DNA of 11,500 nt from an uncultured Lachnospiraceae bacterium (GTDB lineage Bacteria; Bacillota; Clostridia; Lachnospirales; Lachnospiraceae), in contig CAJUIM010000119.1 in the NCBI GenBank assembly GCA_910586275.1, forward strand, positions 1 through 11,500. Reading direction: 5' to 3'. Below the pieces are notes generated by a model. That model searched no databases, was not told where the DNA came from, and saw nothing but the letters and a program-made list of their open reading frames with translations. The position numbers were made by a program, and so were the translations under genes. Shown in pieces: positions 1 to 6,697 of the stretch (positions are counted from its first letter, which is position 1; every line of letters starts with the position of its first letter).

Positions 1-168
1 GCTTAGAAACTCCCAGCCGGAAAAAGTGCACGGAAAACCGGGACAGGCGCTCCCGTTGCCGCCGTCCCGCAAAAAAATCCCTCCTGTGCGTCCGCCTCTC
101 AACACAACATTCAGGCTGAACTGTTACCGGCAAACGCATGAATCGGAAATGAACTTTCCATCCTGCAT
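1..168. other. left-edge intergenic segment with a hairpin and a possible gene start
   Basis: No gene is recognised between the window edge and the terminator of the sugar ATPase. A perfect-arm hairpin lies at 39-69: a 6-bp outer stem (39-44 with 64-69), one bulged A at 45, a 4-bp inner stem (46-49 with 60-63) and a 10-base loop. It is flanked by an A7 run at 71-77 on the plus strand. On the minus strand a good ribosome binding site, AGGAGG, sits at 80-85, seven bases before a TTG codon at 70-72 whose frame stays open to the window edge (24 codons). A second minus frame from ATG 137-139 is also open to the edge (46 codons, Arg-rich). Neither translation is recognisable, so no CDS is called. 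Confidence 0.3.
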
Positions 169-206
169 AAAAATATATAAGGGAGATGCTTCCGCATCTC
201 CCTTAT
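169..206 (-). terminator. Rho-independent terminator of the sugar ABC ATPase gene
   Basis: A 13-bp perfect stem (177-189 with 194-206) encloses the four-base loop TTCC. On the minus strand it is followed by ATATTTTTA, so the U-rich tail lies at 169-175. It sits 20 bases past the stop codon of the ATPase gene, exactly where an intrinsic terminator is expected. Confidence 0.9.
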
Positions 207-226
207 GATTTCTGAATATGGATGTA

Positions 227-1336
227 CTAGTTTGTGATAACCTGCTCTGTTTCTTTGTCAAATACATGAATCTTTTCAACATCGAATGCAAATTTAACAG
301 TGTCGCCCGGTCTTGCCGTTGTACGAGAATCAACTCTTGCAGTAATCGGGAACTCAGCCAAATCAAAGTATAAATAAACTTCTGCACCGAGCAATTCATA
401 AACTTTGATGGTAGACTCGAATACACATTTTGCATTCTGGATATATGCTTCGGAATCATATACGTCTTCCGGACGGATACCGAATGTAACTTTCTTGCCT
501 GCATAGCCGCTGTCGATTAACTTCTTGGATTTTGCCGGAGGAAGCGGAATGCTGCTGCCTGCTACTTTCAGGCTTGCTGTATTGCCGTTTACTTCTACTT
601 CTGCATCTAAGAAGTTCATCTGAGGTGAACCCATGAACCCTGCAACAAACAGATTTCTCGGCTTCTCATATAAGTTCTGAGGTGTGTCAACCTGCTGAAC
701 AACGCCGTCTTTCATAACAACGATTCTGGTACCAAGTGTCATAGCCTCTGTCTGGTCATGTGTTACATAAATAATCGTTGTGCCTAATCTCTGATGCAGT
801 TTTGCAATCTCAATACGCATCTGCACACGCAGTTTTGCATCCAAGTTGGAAAGAGGTTCATCCATAAGGAATACCTTAGGATTACGAACGATAGCACGAC
901 CCATAGCAACACGCTGTCTCTGACCACCGGAAAGAGCCTTCGGCTTACGGTCAAGGAGCGGAGTCAAATCAAGGATTTTCGCTGCTTCTTTTACCATCTT
1001 ATCAATTTCATCTTTCGGAACTTTCCTTAATTTAAGGCCGAAAGCCATATTGTCATAAACTGACATATGAGGGTACAAAGCGTAGTTCTGGAATACCATC
1101 GCAATATCCCTGTCCTTAGGCTCTACATCGTTCACTACCCTGTCACCGATTTTCAATTCACCGGATGAAATATCTTCCAAACCTGCAACCATACGGAGCG
1201 TAGTAGATTTACCACAGCCTGAAGGTCCTACGAAGATGATAAATTCCTTATCTGCGATTTCAAGATTGAAATCTTTTACTGCTTCGAATCCGTTAGGATA
1301 TACTTTGCAGACATTCTTTAATGATAAACTTGCCAT
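227..1336 (-). CDS. msmX: sugar ABC transporter ATP-binding protein, MsmX/UgpC/MalK type
   Basis: This is the 369-residue cytoplasmic nucleotide-binding subunit of a carbohydrate importer of the CUT1 class; it hydrolyses ATP to power uptake through partner permeases. Seen in the sequence: Walker A GPSGCGKST (37-45), Q-loop Gln83, signature LSGGQ (135-139), Walker B VFLMDEP (155-161), H-loop His193, then a C-terminal TOBE/MOP-type regulatory domain from about 235 to the end. The length matches the family. The start is set at MASLSL because AGGAGG lies at 1346-1351 with a suitable spacer; the upstream in-frame extension to 1456 has no family similarity. The gene stands alone, with no permease or binding protein beside it. 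Members of this group, such as B. subtilis MsmX, often energise several importers, so a shared role is likely but inferred. The symbol is by family resemblance. Confidence 0.95.
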   Translation of the reverse strand: MASLSLKNVCKVYPNGFEAVKDFNLEIADKEFIIFVGPSGCGKSTTLRMVAGLEDISSGELKIGDRVVNDVEPKDRDIAMVFQNYALYPHMSVYDNMAFGLKLRKVPKDEIDKMVKEAAKILDLTPLLDRKPKALSGGQRQRVAMGRAIVRNPKVFLMDEPLSNLDAKLRVQMRIEIAKLHQRLGTTIIYVTHDQTEAMTLGTRIVVMKDGVVQQVDTPQNLYEKPRNLFVAGFMGSPQMNFLDAEVEVNGNTASLKVAGSSIPLPPAKSKKLIDSGYAGKKVTFGIRPEDVYDSEAYIQNAKCVFESTIKVYELLGAEVYLYFDLAEFPITARVDSRTTARPGDTVKFAFDVEKIHVFDKETEQVITN

Positions 1337-1582
1337 TTTAATTAGCCTCCTATATTCATGTACTTTAACGTTCTTCCGGGTCGCACCCGTAATCTTTATT
1401 ACCTTAGAGATAGTATAACTAACATAAGACTTTTTTGCTATACCAACATTCCACAAACTTTTTCCTGCACATTGTGGGTTTTGCTTACAATACTTCTTAA
1501 ATTTTTATTAAAGCATCAAGTTGAACAATAATAATATTATTTTTTGTACACAATGTACAAGTTCCGCTATGCTATCTATCGG
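1337..1582 (-). promoter_or_regulatory. long leader/promoter region of the ATPase gene
   Basis: This 246-base AT-rich stretch separates the diguanylate cyclase gene from the ATPase gene and has no convincing ORF. It holds an operator-like palindrome (1544-1560) and a 12-bp AT palindrome AATAATATTATT at 1530-1541. A possible promoter uses TTGTAC (1555-1560) inside the palindrome and TATTAT 18 bases downstream (minus strand), which would leave a leader of roughly 190 bases. A second -10-like TATACT is at 1412-1417 but lacks a good -35. Which promoter is used cannot be settled by eye. Confidence 0.4.
1544..1560. promoter_or_regulatory. 17-bp palindromic operator-like site
   Basis: Two perfect 7-bp arms are separated by 3 bases (plus strand TTGTACA, CAA, TGTACAA). 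It lies about 208 bases upstream of the ATPase start and overlaps a candidate -35 element. It is not followed by a T run on the minus strand, so it does not look like a terminator for the cyclase gene. The arms resemble binding sites of dimeric GntR/AraR-type sugar repressors, but I cannot assign a regulator. Confidence 0.45.
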
Positions 1583-3145
1583 TCAGTCACCGATCCTGCT
1601 TTCCGCCTCAACCCGTTTCATTCCCTCACTTTTCGAAGTTTCCTCCCCATAAAAAGCAAGCTGTTTCTTTCCCCGTTTCTTCGCCACATAAAGCGCACTG
1701 TCAGCCGCTTTGTATAAAGTTTTAAAATCTCTTCCGTCCTTTGGGAACGATGCCGCGCCTATGCTTGCCGTCGCCGCATATTTTACATATTCCCCGGCTT
1801 TGAAGTGTTTAAAGAAATCGGCTAATTTGGCAGCTTCCTTTTCCATTGCCTCCGTTCCGTCCAGATTCTTCAGGAATATGATAAACTCATCTCCGCCCAC
1901 ACGTCCTATAATATCCGATGAACGGAAGATACTTTTAATGGAATGCCCAAACGTCCTTAGGACTTCATCCCCAAAAGCATGGCCCATAGTATCATTGATT
2001 TTCTTAAAATCATCAATATCCATAATAAACAGGACGGCCTCACCGCCTTGTTCCTTCTCTATGTATTCCTCAATCTTACGTTCCGTAGCCAGCTTATTGT
2101 TTAAATTTGTAAGCAGATCCGTATCCGCTTTCTCCTCCAGCTTCCGATTCTCTTGCCCGGACTTAATTTTATTGAATATATTAAGCACCATTACCAGCCC
2201 GAAGAAGACAAAAACAGCCGCCAAAAGCTGCCAAACCATTTCTTTCGTGCTTTTCCACTCCCTGTTCCTGACACAGTCCACATATGACTGGTTAATGCCG
2301 ATCACTACCGACCAGCCGCCAAACCCTGCCGGAGCAAAAAAGCATACCCTGCTCTCCCCTTCTATTTCTGCATGAAAACTGCCGCCTGACCGGCTCTCCA
2401 TATGGAGTGCCGCGTCCGCGATGACAGTGTCATATCCCCCGGCTTTCCTTAATGTTTCCCAAAGATTCCCACCCTCAAGAAAAGCGCTCTGCACACCGGC
2501 CTTTTCCACAATATCCCCGTTCTTCCTCATTACGGCAAAAAAGCAATGGCCGTCATAAGACTTTTCCTTAAATATGCCCTGCAGAAGTTCTGTCGGATAG
2601 TACATCAGCAAAGCATCCCCCTCCGTTCTGCCATCTACCGATATCACTGCCACAATGGCTTTTCTTCCGGTTTCGAGTCCGTCATTTTCCGCATACACAT
2701 AACGTACCGCAACATCTCCCGAAGGATTCGCTTCCGTCTCCGCCATGGCATCTTCAATTTCCGCAAAATAAGGAAGTTCCGTTACTGCCAGCCGGCTGCC
2801 GTCATGCCGGAACCCTTCCTTCCCATGAGTGTATATCACCTCATAAGCCTCCGTATTATAGCAAAGAGCCTCTGCCATCTCTGCCATAAATCTCTTATCG
2901 GAACCGATATACCCTTTCATCAGGTACCCGAAGGGCTTTCCCGCGTCGGACATCCGTACAAGTTCATACCCCATCCTGTCAGCATAGCCGCAGGCAGCGT
3001 CTGCAAACATCCCGTCCACGTCCTTGGCCACCAGCCTGCTGCTTTCCACCGAATAATGATACAGCATTGCCACAATGATAATTGCCAATGCACAAGTGGG
3101 GATAAACCATTGCAGTACGGCCGCCTTAATTCTCCTCTCCCTCAC
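1583..3145 (-). CDS. membrane-bound diguanylate cyclase with extracytoplasmic sensor region
   Basis: This protein of about 520 residues should make cyclic di-GMP from two GTP. Using the GTG start at 3145: transmembrane helix about 8-29, an extracytoplasmic region of about 270 residues (Cache-like by layout, not proven), a second helix about 302-324, then a GGDEF domain beginning near DTDLLTNLNN (about 341) and ending near 500. The active-site motif GGDEF (417-421) is intact, and RSSD (408-411) five residues before it is a complete product-inhibition site, so the enzyme should be active and feedback-controlled. GTG 3145 is chosen because GGGGGAG lies six bases upstream; ATG 3160, adding five residues, is the alternative but lacks a spaced ribosome binding site. 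Either start overlaps the end of the DUF624 gene, implying translational coupling. No EAL or HD-GYP domain is fused. Confidence 0.92.
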   Translation of the reverse strand: MRERRIKAAVLQWFIPTCALAIIIVAMLYHYSVESSRLVAKDVDGMFADAACGYADRMGYELVRMSDAGKPFGYLMKGYIGSDKRFMAEMAEALCYNTEAYEVIYTHGKEGFRHDGSRLAVTELPYFAEIEDAMAETEANPSGDVAVRYVYAENDGLETGRKAIVAVISVDGRTEGDALLMYYPTELLQGIFKEKSYDGHCFFAVMRKNGDIVEKAGVQSAFLEGGNLWETLRKAGGYDTVIADAALHMESRSGGSFHAEIEGESRVCFFAPAGFGGWSVVIGINQSYVDCVRNREWKSTKEMVWQLLAAVFVFFGLVMVLNIFNKIKSGQENRKLEEKADTDLLTNLNNKLATERKIEEYIEKEQGGEAVLFIMDIDDFKKINDTMGHAFGDEVLRTFGHSIKSIFRSSDIIGRVGGDEFIIFLKNLDGTEAMEKEAAKLADFFKHFKAGEYVKYAATASIGAASFPKDGRDFKTLYKAADSALYVAKKRGKKQLAFYGEETSKSEGMKRVEAESRIGD

Positions 3146-3857
3146 CGCTGTCTCCCCCATCTTCTTTCATGGCCGTACCCGTCATGGCTCCCGGCGTTTC
3201 ATAGCCTTCCATGTCAATGCTGAACGCATCGGTCAAAGGTTCCTCCTGCGGCTCAAATCTCCTGAAAGTCCCACTGTAAAGCATGGCCGAAATGTATGCG
3301 GGCACAGAAAAGCCAAACAAAAGGACAAACGGAAACGAACGCGGCACAAAATACAGAAGCACTGCAGGAGCCGCATGCACTGCCAGCATAAGCAAAGTTT
3401 TCGGAAAACTTAAAATTGCCATAAACAGAGAATTTTTCAGTGTATTGAATACCGTGTTTTCAAACCGGGACAGCATGGGGAATACATAACAGATCACCAT
3501 GCAGACCATTAGGAACAATGCCAGCAGGAACACCATCAATGCCTTGGGAAACTTCAGCCCCGAAAAATAGAAAATAAGCCAGTCCCCAACGAATACGCCT
3601 ATGAACACAAGTACGATCAGCCAGATAACCGTGGCCTGCCTGAAATTCTCCTTAAAGGACTTGAAAAAGCCCCTGGCTATGTATCCTTCTTCGTTGCGCA
3701 CTATTTTCAGCAAGACATAATGCAGACCCGTAAAGCCTGCCCCAATCGTTATAATCGGAATGCAGCACAAAGCCATTAAAACATTCAGTATCATTAAATC
3801 CGCCACCCTTGACAGAAAACGCATCACAGGGCTGTCAATATCAAAAATCCTTCCCAT
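3126..3857 (-). CDS. DUF624 (YesL-like) membrane protein
   Basis: This 243-residue integral membrane protein has about five hydrophobic segments (roughly 19-40, 76-98, 105-129, 146-170, 173-195). The N-terminal pattern MGRIFDIDSP...DLMILNVLMALCCIPIITIGA is typical of DUF624/YesL, a family usually found beside carbohydrate ABC importer genes and of unknown biochemical role. The C-terminal 45 residues are polar and acidic, ending in a Gly/Glu-rich stretch, and look cytosolic and poorly conserved. ATG 3857 is preferred because family similarity starts there. An upstream ATG at 3956 would add 33 basic residues encoded by a repeat-like sequence. The ribosome binding site at 3857 is weak (GAGACGGG), so expression may depend on translation of upstream genes. 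The gene lies between an acetyltransferase and a diguanylate cyclase, overlaps the latter, and its function there is unknown. Confidence 0.85.
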   Translation of the reverse strand: MGRIFDIDSPVMRFLSRVADLMILNVLMALCCIPIITIGAGFTGLHYVLLKIVRNEEGYIARGFFKSFKENFRQATVIWLIVLVFIGVFVGDWLIFYFSGLKFPKALMVFLLALFLMVCMVICYVFPMLSRFENTVFNTLKNSLFMAILSFPKTLLMLAVHAAPAVLLYFVPRSFPFVLLFGFSVPAYISAMLYSGTFRRFEPQEEPLTDAFSIDMEGYETPGAMTGTAMKEDGGDSGEGEEN

Positions 3858-3964
3858 CTTTACCCGTCTCTTTCTTTTGCTTTTTCTTTGCCTGCCCGCA
3901 CCATTTAGCCGCCGCGTAACCGCCGTGGCAGCGCAAAGAACCGTCCCCGCCTTCATGCCTTCGG
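3858..3964. repeat. REP-like fragment in the GNAT-DUF624 gap
   Basis: This 107-base gap is GC-rich and unlike its flanks. It carries GGGGACGGTTCTTT on the minus strand (3935-3948), a motif I recall as a recurring part of dispersed palindromic REP-type repeats in Clostridia and other Firmicutes. Just beside it, a 6-bp arm (GCCGCG, about 3910-3915) can pair with CGTGGC (about 3924-3929) with one G-T wobble. It looks like a degenerate copy within an operon. No transposase gene is nearby. The assignment rests on memory of the motif only. Confidence 0.4.
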
Positions 3965-4444
3965 TTATACATACAGTTCCATCGGCGTATACCTTATTCC
4001 TTCCGACTCCTGTTCCGGCTTCAGATCGCGGAACCCCAGTTTATGATAAAATCCAACGCCATAAGGCGAAGCATTGACTGTCACCCGCTTTATCCCGAGT
4101 TCATTTTTCAGATACCCGCACAAGTGTTTCATCAATGCCCTGCCAATTCCCCTTTTATGATATTTGGCATCCACAAACAACAGTGAAATATGGGAATTTG
4201 ACCTTACGGTTATCATTCCCGCCATATATCCCCCGTCCAATGCCACAAACATCTGATACGCTCCCATTATGAACATGCGGTGCAGCGTATTGTCCGTAAT
4301 GAAATCCTCAAAGCTTTTCACGCCCTCAGGCTCATAATCCTCTGCCTCAAACTGCAGAAAAGTTTTCCACGCCAGAGCCATGGCATCTTCCCATTCATCC
4401 TCATATGCCATACGGACTTCATACGGAAACATTTCTTCCATCAT
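3965..4444 (-). CDS. GNAT-family N-acetyltransferase
   Basis: This 159-residue cytoplasmic protein should transfer an acetyl group from acetyl-CoA to an amine; the substrate cannot be read from sequence. The acetyl-CoA binding motif A is seen as VDAKYHKRGIGRALM (91-105), with His96-x-x-Gly-x-Gly at the pyrophosphate loop (His in place of the usual Gln/Arg, a common variant). Motif B follows as NASPYGVGFYHKLGF (124-138), where Tyr133 is the likely general acid by position. The start at ATG 4444 is supported by GGGGAGAGG eight bases upstream; a second ATG follows directly at 4441. The longer in-frame extension to 4606 crosses the promoter and is not coding. It appears to be the first gene of an operon with the DUF624 protein and the diguanylate cyclase. 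Confidence 0.9.
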   Translation of the reverse strand: MMEEMFPYEVRMAYEDEWEDAMALAWKTFLQFEAEDYEPEGVKSFEDFITDNTLHRMFIMGAYQMFVALDGGYMAGMITVRSNSHISLLFVDAKYHKRGIGRALMKHLCGYLKNELGIKRVTVNASPYGVGFYHKLGFRDLKPEQESEGIRYTPMELYV

Positions 4445-4498
4445 TATCTTTACCTCTCCCCGCCGGAACATATGCTGCGCAAAATTCCCACATTTGTA

Positions 4499-4527
4499 AT
4501 TATAACGAATATTTATTATTTTTACAA
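4499..4527 (-). promoter_or_regulatory. sigma-A type promoter for the GNAT-DUF624-cyclase operon
   Basis: On the minus strand, TTGTAA (4522-4527) and a perfect TATAAT (4499-4504) are separated by exactly 17 bases of AT-rich sequence. Transcription would begin near 4492, giving a leader of about 48 bases before ATG 4444. This is the best promoter match seen in the window. Confidence 0.75.
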
Positions 4528-4580
4528 GAAAAAACAATGAGTTACCGGAAACCGTCCGCAGCAAGCACACCAACCAAACA

Positions 4581-5573
4581 TTACACAGCCGCTTCCACAC
4601 CCACACGGTTCACCAACGGCAGCCCGTTTTCCAATGCATAGGCATTTTCCAATGTCTCCGTGGCAATGGCTTTCATTGCTTCGGAAGTGAAAAATCCCAT
4701 ATGGGATGTGATAAGCACATTGGGAAATGTCATCAGTCTGGCCAAATTCTCATCCTGAATAATCTCCCCGGAACGGTCTTCATAAAAAATCCCCTCTTCC
4801 TCCTCATAAACATCCAGTCCCACTCCGCCGAATTTTTTCTGCAGCAGCCCGTCTATAAGCGCATCCGTATCAATTAACGCCCCTCTGGAAGTATTGATCA
4901 GATAAACCCCTTGCTTCATCATGGCAATCGTTTCTTTCTTTACAATATGCTCCGTTTCGGAAGTCAGCGGGCAGTGCAGAGAAATGACATCCGATCTGCT
5001 CATCAGTTCCTCGATGGATACATATTCCGCCTCCAGCCCTTTTGCCGGATACGGATCATATGCCAGTACCTGCATCTGAAAGCCGTTGAGAATCCTTATC
5101 ATTGCCTGCCCGATTTTGCCCGTCCCTACCACTCCGGCCACCTTATGATTCAAATCGCTGCCCATCAGTCCGTTCAGGCTCATATTGAAGTCCCTGGTAC
5201 GGTTATATGCCCTGTTCGTATGTCGGTTTACCGTCAGCAGCAAGGACATGGCGAATTCCGCCACAGCCTCCGGGGAATAACTGGGCACTCTCAATATGAC
5301 AATTTTATCTTCCGCCGCTTTCACATCCACATGGTTGAAGCCGGCGCTTCTTAGCAAAATCGCTTTTACCTTCATTTCATACAGCTGGTCGATCATTTTC
5401 GCATTGACATAATCATTGACAAATATGCAGATGGCATCATAGCCTTTTGCCAAAAAGACTGTTTCTTCATTGCAGGGCAAGTCTATAAAGCGGATTTCAA
5501 ACCCATACTCTTTTGCCATCGGCTCAAACCAAATTTTATCATATGGCTTTGTCCCATAAAATGCAATCTTCAT
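4581..5573 (-). CDS. D-lactate dehydrogenase-type 2-hydroxyacid dehydrogenase (NAD)
   Basis: This 330-residue cytoplasmic enzyme of the D-isomer-specific 2-hydroxyacid dehydrogenase family most likely reduces pyruvate to D-lactate with NADH, regenerating NAD in fermentation. Seen: the Rossmann loop GTGKIG (150-155), Asp173 in AYDPYP (selects NAD over NADP), catalytic Arg230 in NTSRGALID, acidic residue Glu259 in the DVYEEEEG stretch, and His291 in TSHMGFFT. Arg-Glu and Glu-His spacings of 29 and 32 match Lactobacillus D-lactate dehydrogenases. Length is usual for the family. GGAGG precedes ATG 5573 at a workable distance. It seems to be a single-gene unit with its own promoter. A related specificity, such as 2-hydroxyisocaproate dehydrogenase, cannot be excluded, so no symbol is given. 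Confidence 0.93.
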   Translation of the reverse strand: MKIAFYGTKPYDKIWFEPMAKEYGFEIRFIDLPCNEETVFLAKGYDAICIFVNDYVNAKMIDQLYEMKVKAILLRSAGFNHVDVKAAEDKIVILRVPSYSPEAVAEFAMSLLLTVNRHTNRAYNRTRDFNMSLNGLMGSDLNHKVAGVVGTGKIGQAMIRILNGFQMQVLAYDPYPAKGLEAEYVSIEELMSRSDVISLHCPLTSETEHIVKKETIAMMKQGVYLINTSRGALIDTDALIDGLLQKKFGGVGLDVYEEEEGIFYEDRSGEIIQDENLARLMTFPNVLITSHMGFFTSEAMKAIATETLENAYALENGLPLVNRVGVEAAV

Positions 5574-5619
5574 TTCCGATTTCCTCCGTCTCCAAAATAT
5601 ACTGTATTTGATGTTTCCA

Positions 5620-5628
5620 ACTATATCA
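5620..5628 (-). promoter_or_regulatory. extended -10 promoter element of the dehydrogenase gene
   Basis: The minus strand reads TGATATAGT, an extended -10 (TGn plus TATAGT, five of six matches). No good -35 is found 17 bases upstream, which fits promoters that rely on the TG extension. Transcription would begin near 5613, about 40 bases before the start codon. The gap also holds a weak 6-bp stem (AAGCGG with CCGCTT) just past the DUF1002 stop, without a T run. Confidence 0.4.
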
Positions 5629-5687
5629 TTTACAGAAACCCCGCCGGTTATGCAATAAGCGGCATTCTCGGTTCCTTCCGCTTCCCT

Positions 5688-6629
5688 TTAGCCGAAAAGA
5701 CTGTCCCAAAATTCCTTCACTGATTTTTTCACGCCTTCCAGAAATCCGTCAGCCGCGTTGGAAACCGCACCGCTTACGGCCTCGCTGATGGCTTCGTCCG
5801 CATGCTCTACAATTTCCGCCCCATATTTATTATACAGCTTCTCGGCCTGACTGAACAAATATTCGCTGTCCAGTCCCATGTTCTTCAGTTTGCCCATCAG
5901 ATCAAGAATTTTCTGAACCTCGCCGTCCGTAAGCGAAACTCCGAATTTAGCTTCTCCTTCCTCTACCGCTGCCCGGATATCCCCATCCGAATCCAATTCG
6001 CCTTTTGCCACTTTTTCTTTCAGCCAAGCCATAAACTGTTCGATTTCCTCACTGCTTACTTCCATATCCTTAGCTGCCTGCGCCAGTTCCCCGGTAGTGA
6101 TCAGTTCATTCAGCGCATTGGACAGAGCGGCATCCGGTATTGTCGTCCCTTCCATCTTCTCATAAGCCTTTACGGCTCCAATTAAAGCCGCCGTGCCGGA
6201 AATCGGCGTGGGCGCCGCCACGATCACTTCCGTATCCTGAACCCCCGCCGTCAGCAGTGCATTGCGGTACATTCCGGTAGTGCAGTAATTGATATTCTTA
6301 GTAGTGACAAATACACCGCTGCCCGCCGCACCCTTTTTCAGCATTACGCTGGAAAGGGATTTGCTTCCGATTACGGAAGGGCTTAAATAGCTGTCCAAAT
6401 ATTGATGTTCCTGCGCATTGGTCACGGTAATCACGTCATAATCCGCCAACTGCTCACGGGTAATCCCCATCAGCCCCAATACCGTATCCTTCTGTGCCTC
6501 GGTCAAGTCGGCACCCAAAGCCACCACTGCCTTACCGTCTTCCTTCCAAATGCTCTGCGCATGGGCATCCATGCCGAACACACCCGTCAGCAGAAAAAAT
6601 ACTGCCGTCATCCAAAAAATTTTTTTCAT
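5688..6629 (-). CDS. secreted DUF1002 (YpuA-like) protein
   Basis: This 313-residue protein begins with a clear Sec signal peptide: MKK, a hydrophobic core (about 4-19) and a probable cleavage after DAHA near residue 24. The following region, from about 35 to 185, fits DUF1002, the family of B. subtilis YpuA. Features include ALGADLTEAQK near the N-terminus and a conserved-looking PTPISGTAALIGAVKAYE segment at 140-157. The C-terminal half (about 190-313) is predicted helical and acidic, with small-residue-rich helices near 278-296; it has no motif I recognise. The molecular function of the family is unknown; location outside the membrane is inferred from the signal. ATG 6629 is supported by GGAGGAGG a few bases upstream. 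The gene follows the alpha/beta hydrolase by 68 bases without a clear terminator, so cotranscription is likely. Confidence 0.88.
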   Translation of the reverse strand: MKKIFWMTAVFFLLTGVFGMDAHAQSIWKEDGKAVVALGADLTEAQKDTVLGLMGITREQLADYDVITVTNAQEHQYLDSYLSPSVIGSKSLSSVMLKKGAAGSGVFVTTKNINYCTTGMYRNALLTAGVQDTEVIVAAPTPISGTAALIGAVKAYEKMEGTTIPDAALSNALNELITTGELAQAAKDMEVSSEEIEQFMAWLKEKVAKGELDSDGDIRAAVEEGEAKFGVSLTDGEVQKILDLMGKLKNMGLDSEYLFSQAEKLYNKYGAEIVEHADEAISEAVSGAVSNAADGFLEGVKKSVKEFWDSLFG

Positions 6630-6657
6630 AATCCTCCTCCATACTGCCTGCCGGTTC

Positions 6658-6677
6658 GGCTGAAATCCGCCTCAGCC
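6658..6677. repeat. small hairpin between the hydrolase and DUF1002 genes
   Basis: A 6-bp perfect stem (6658-6663 with 6672-6677) with an 8-base loop lies in the 68-base gap. No T run follows on the minus strand, so it is not a convincing terminator. It could be an mRNA-processing or stabilising hairpin, or chance. Confidence 0.25.
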
Positions 6678-6697
6678 ATACCTCCCGCCCTGTGCCG

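Noticed and set aside
124..504. 126-codon minus-strand open frame overlapping the ATPase 3' end and the terminator
   Set aside because: It lies out of frame over the conserved C-terminal domain of the ATPase and runs through the terminator hairpin; the translation has no recognisable features.
1544..1560. The TTGTACA/TGTACAA hairpin as terminator of the cyclase gene
   Set aside because: On the minus strand it is followed by an A run, not a T run, so it fits an operator better than a terminator.
1710..2375. 221-codon plus-strand open frame
   Set aside because: Antisense shadow of the GGDEF domain and the second membrane helix of the cyclase; Ser/Pro/Leu-rich translation without motifs.
2546..3413. 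225- and 112-codon plus-strand open frames
   Set aside because: Antisense to the sensor region of the cyclase and to the DUF624 gene; no domain signature.
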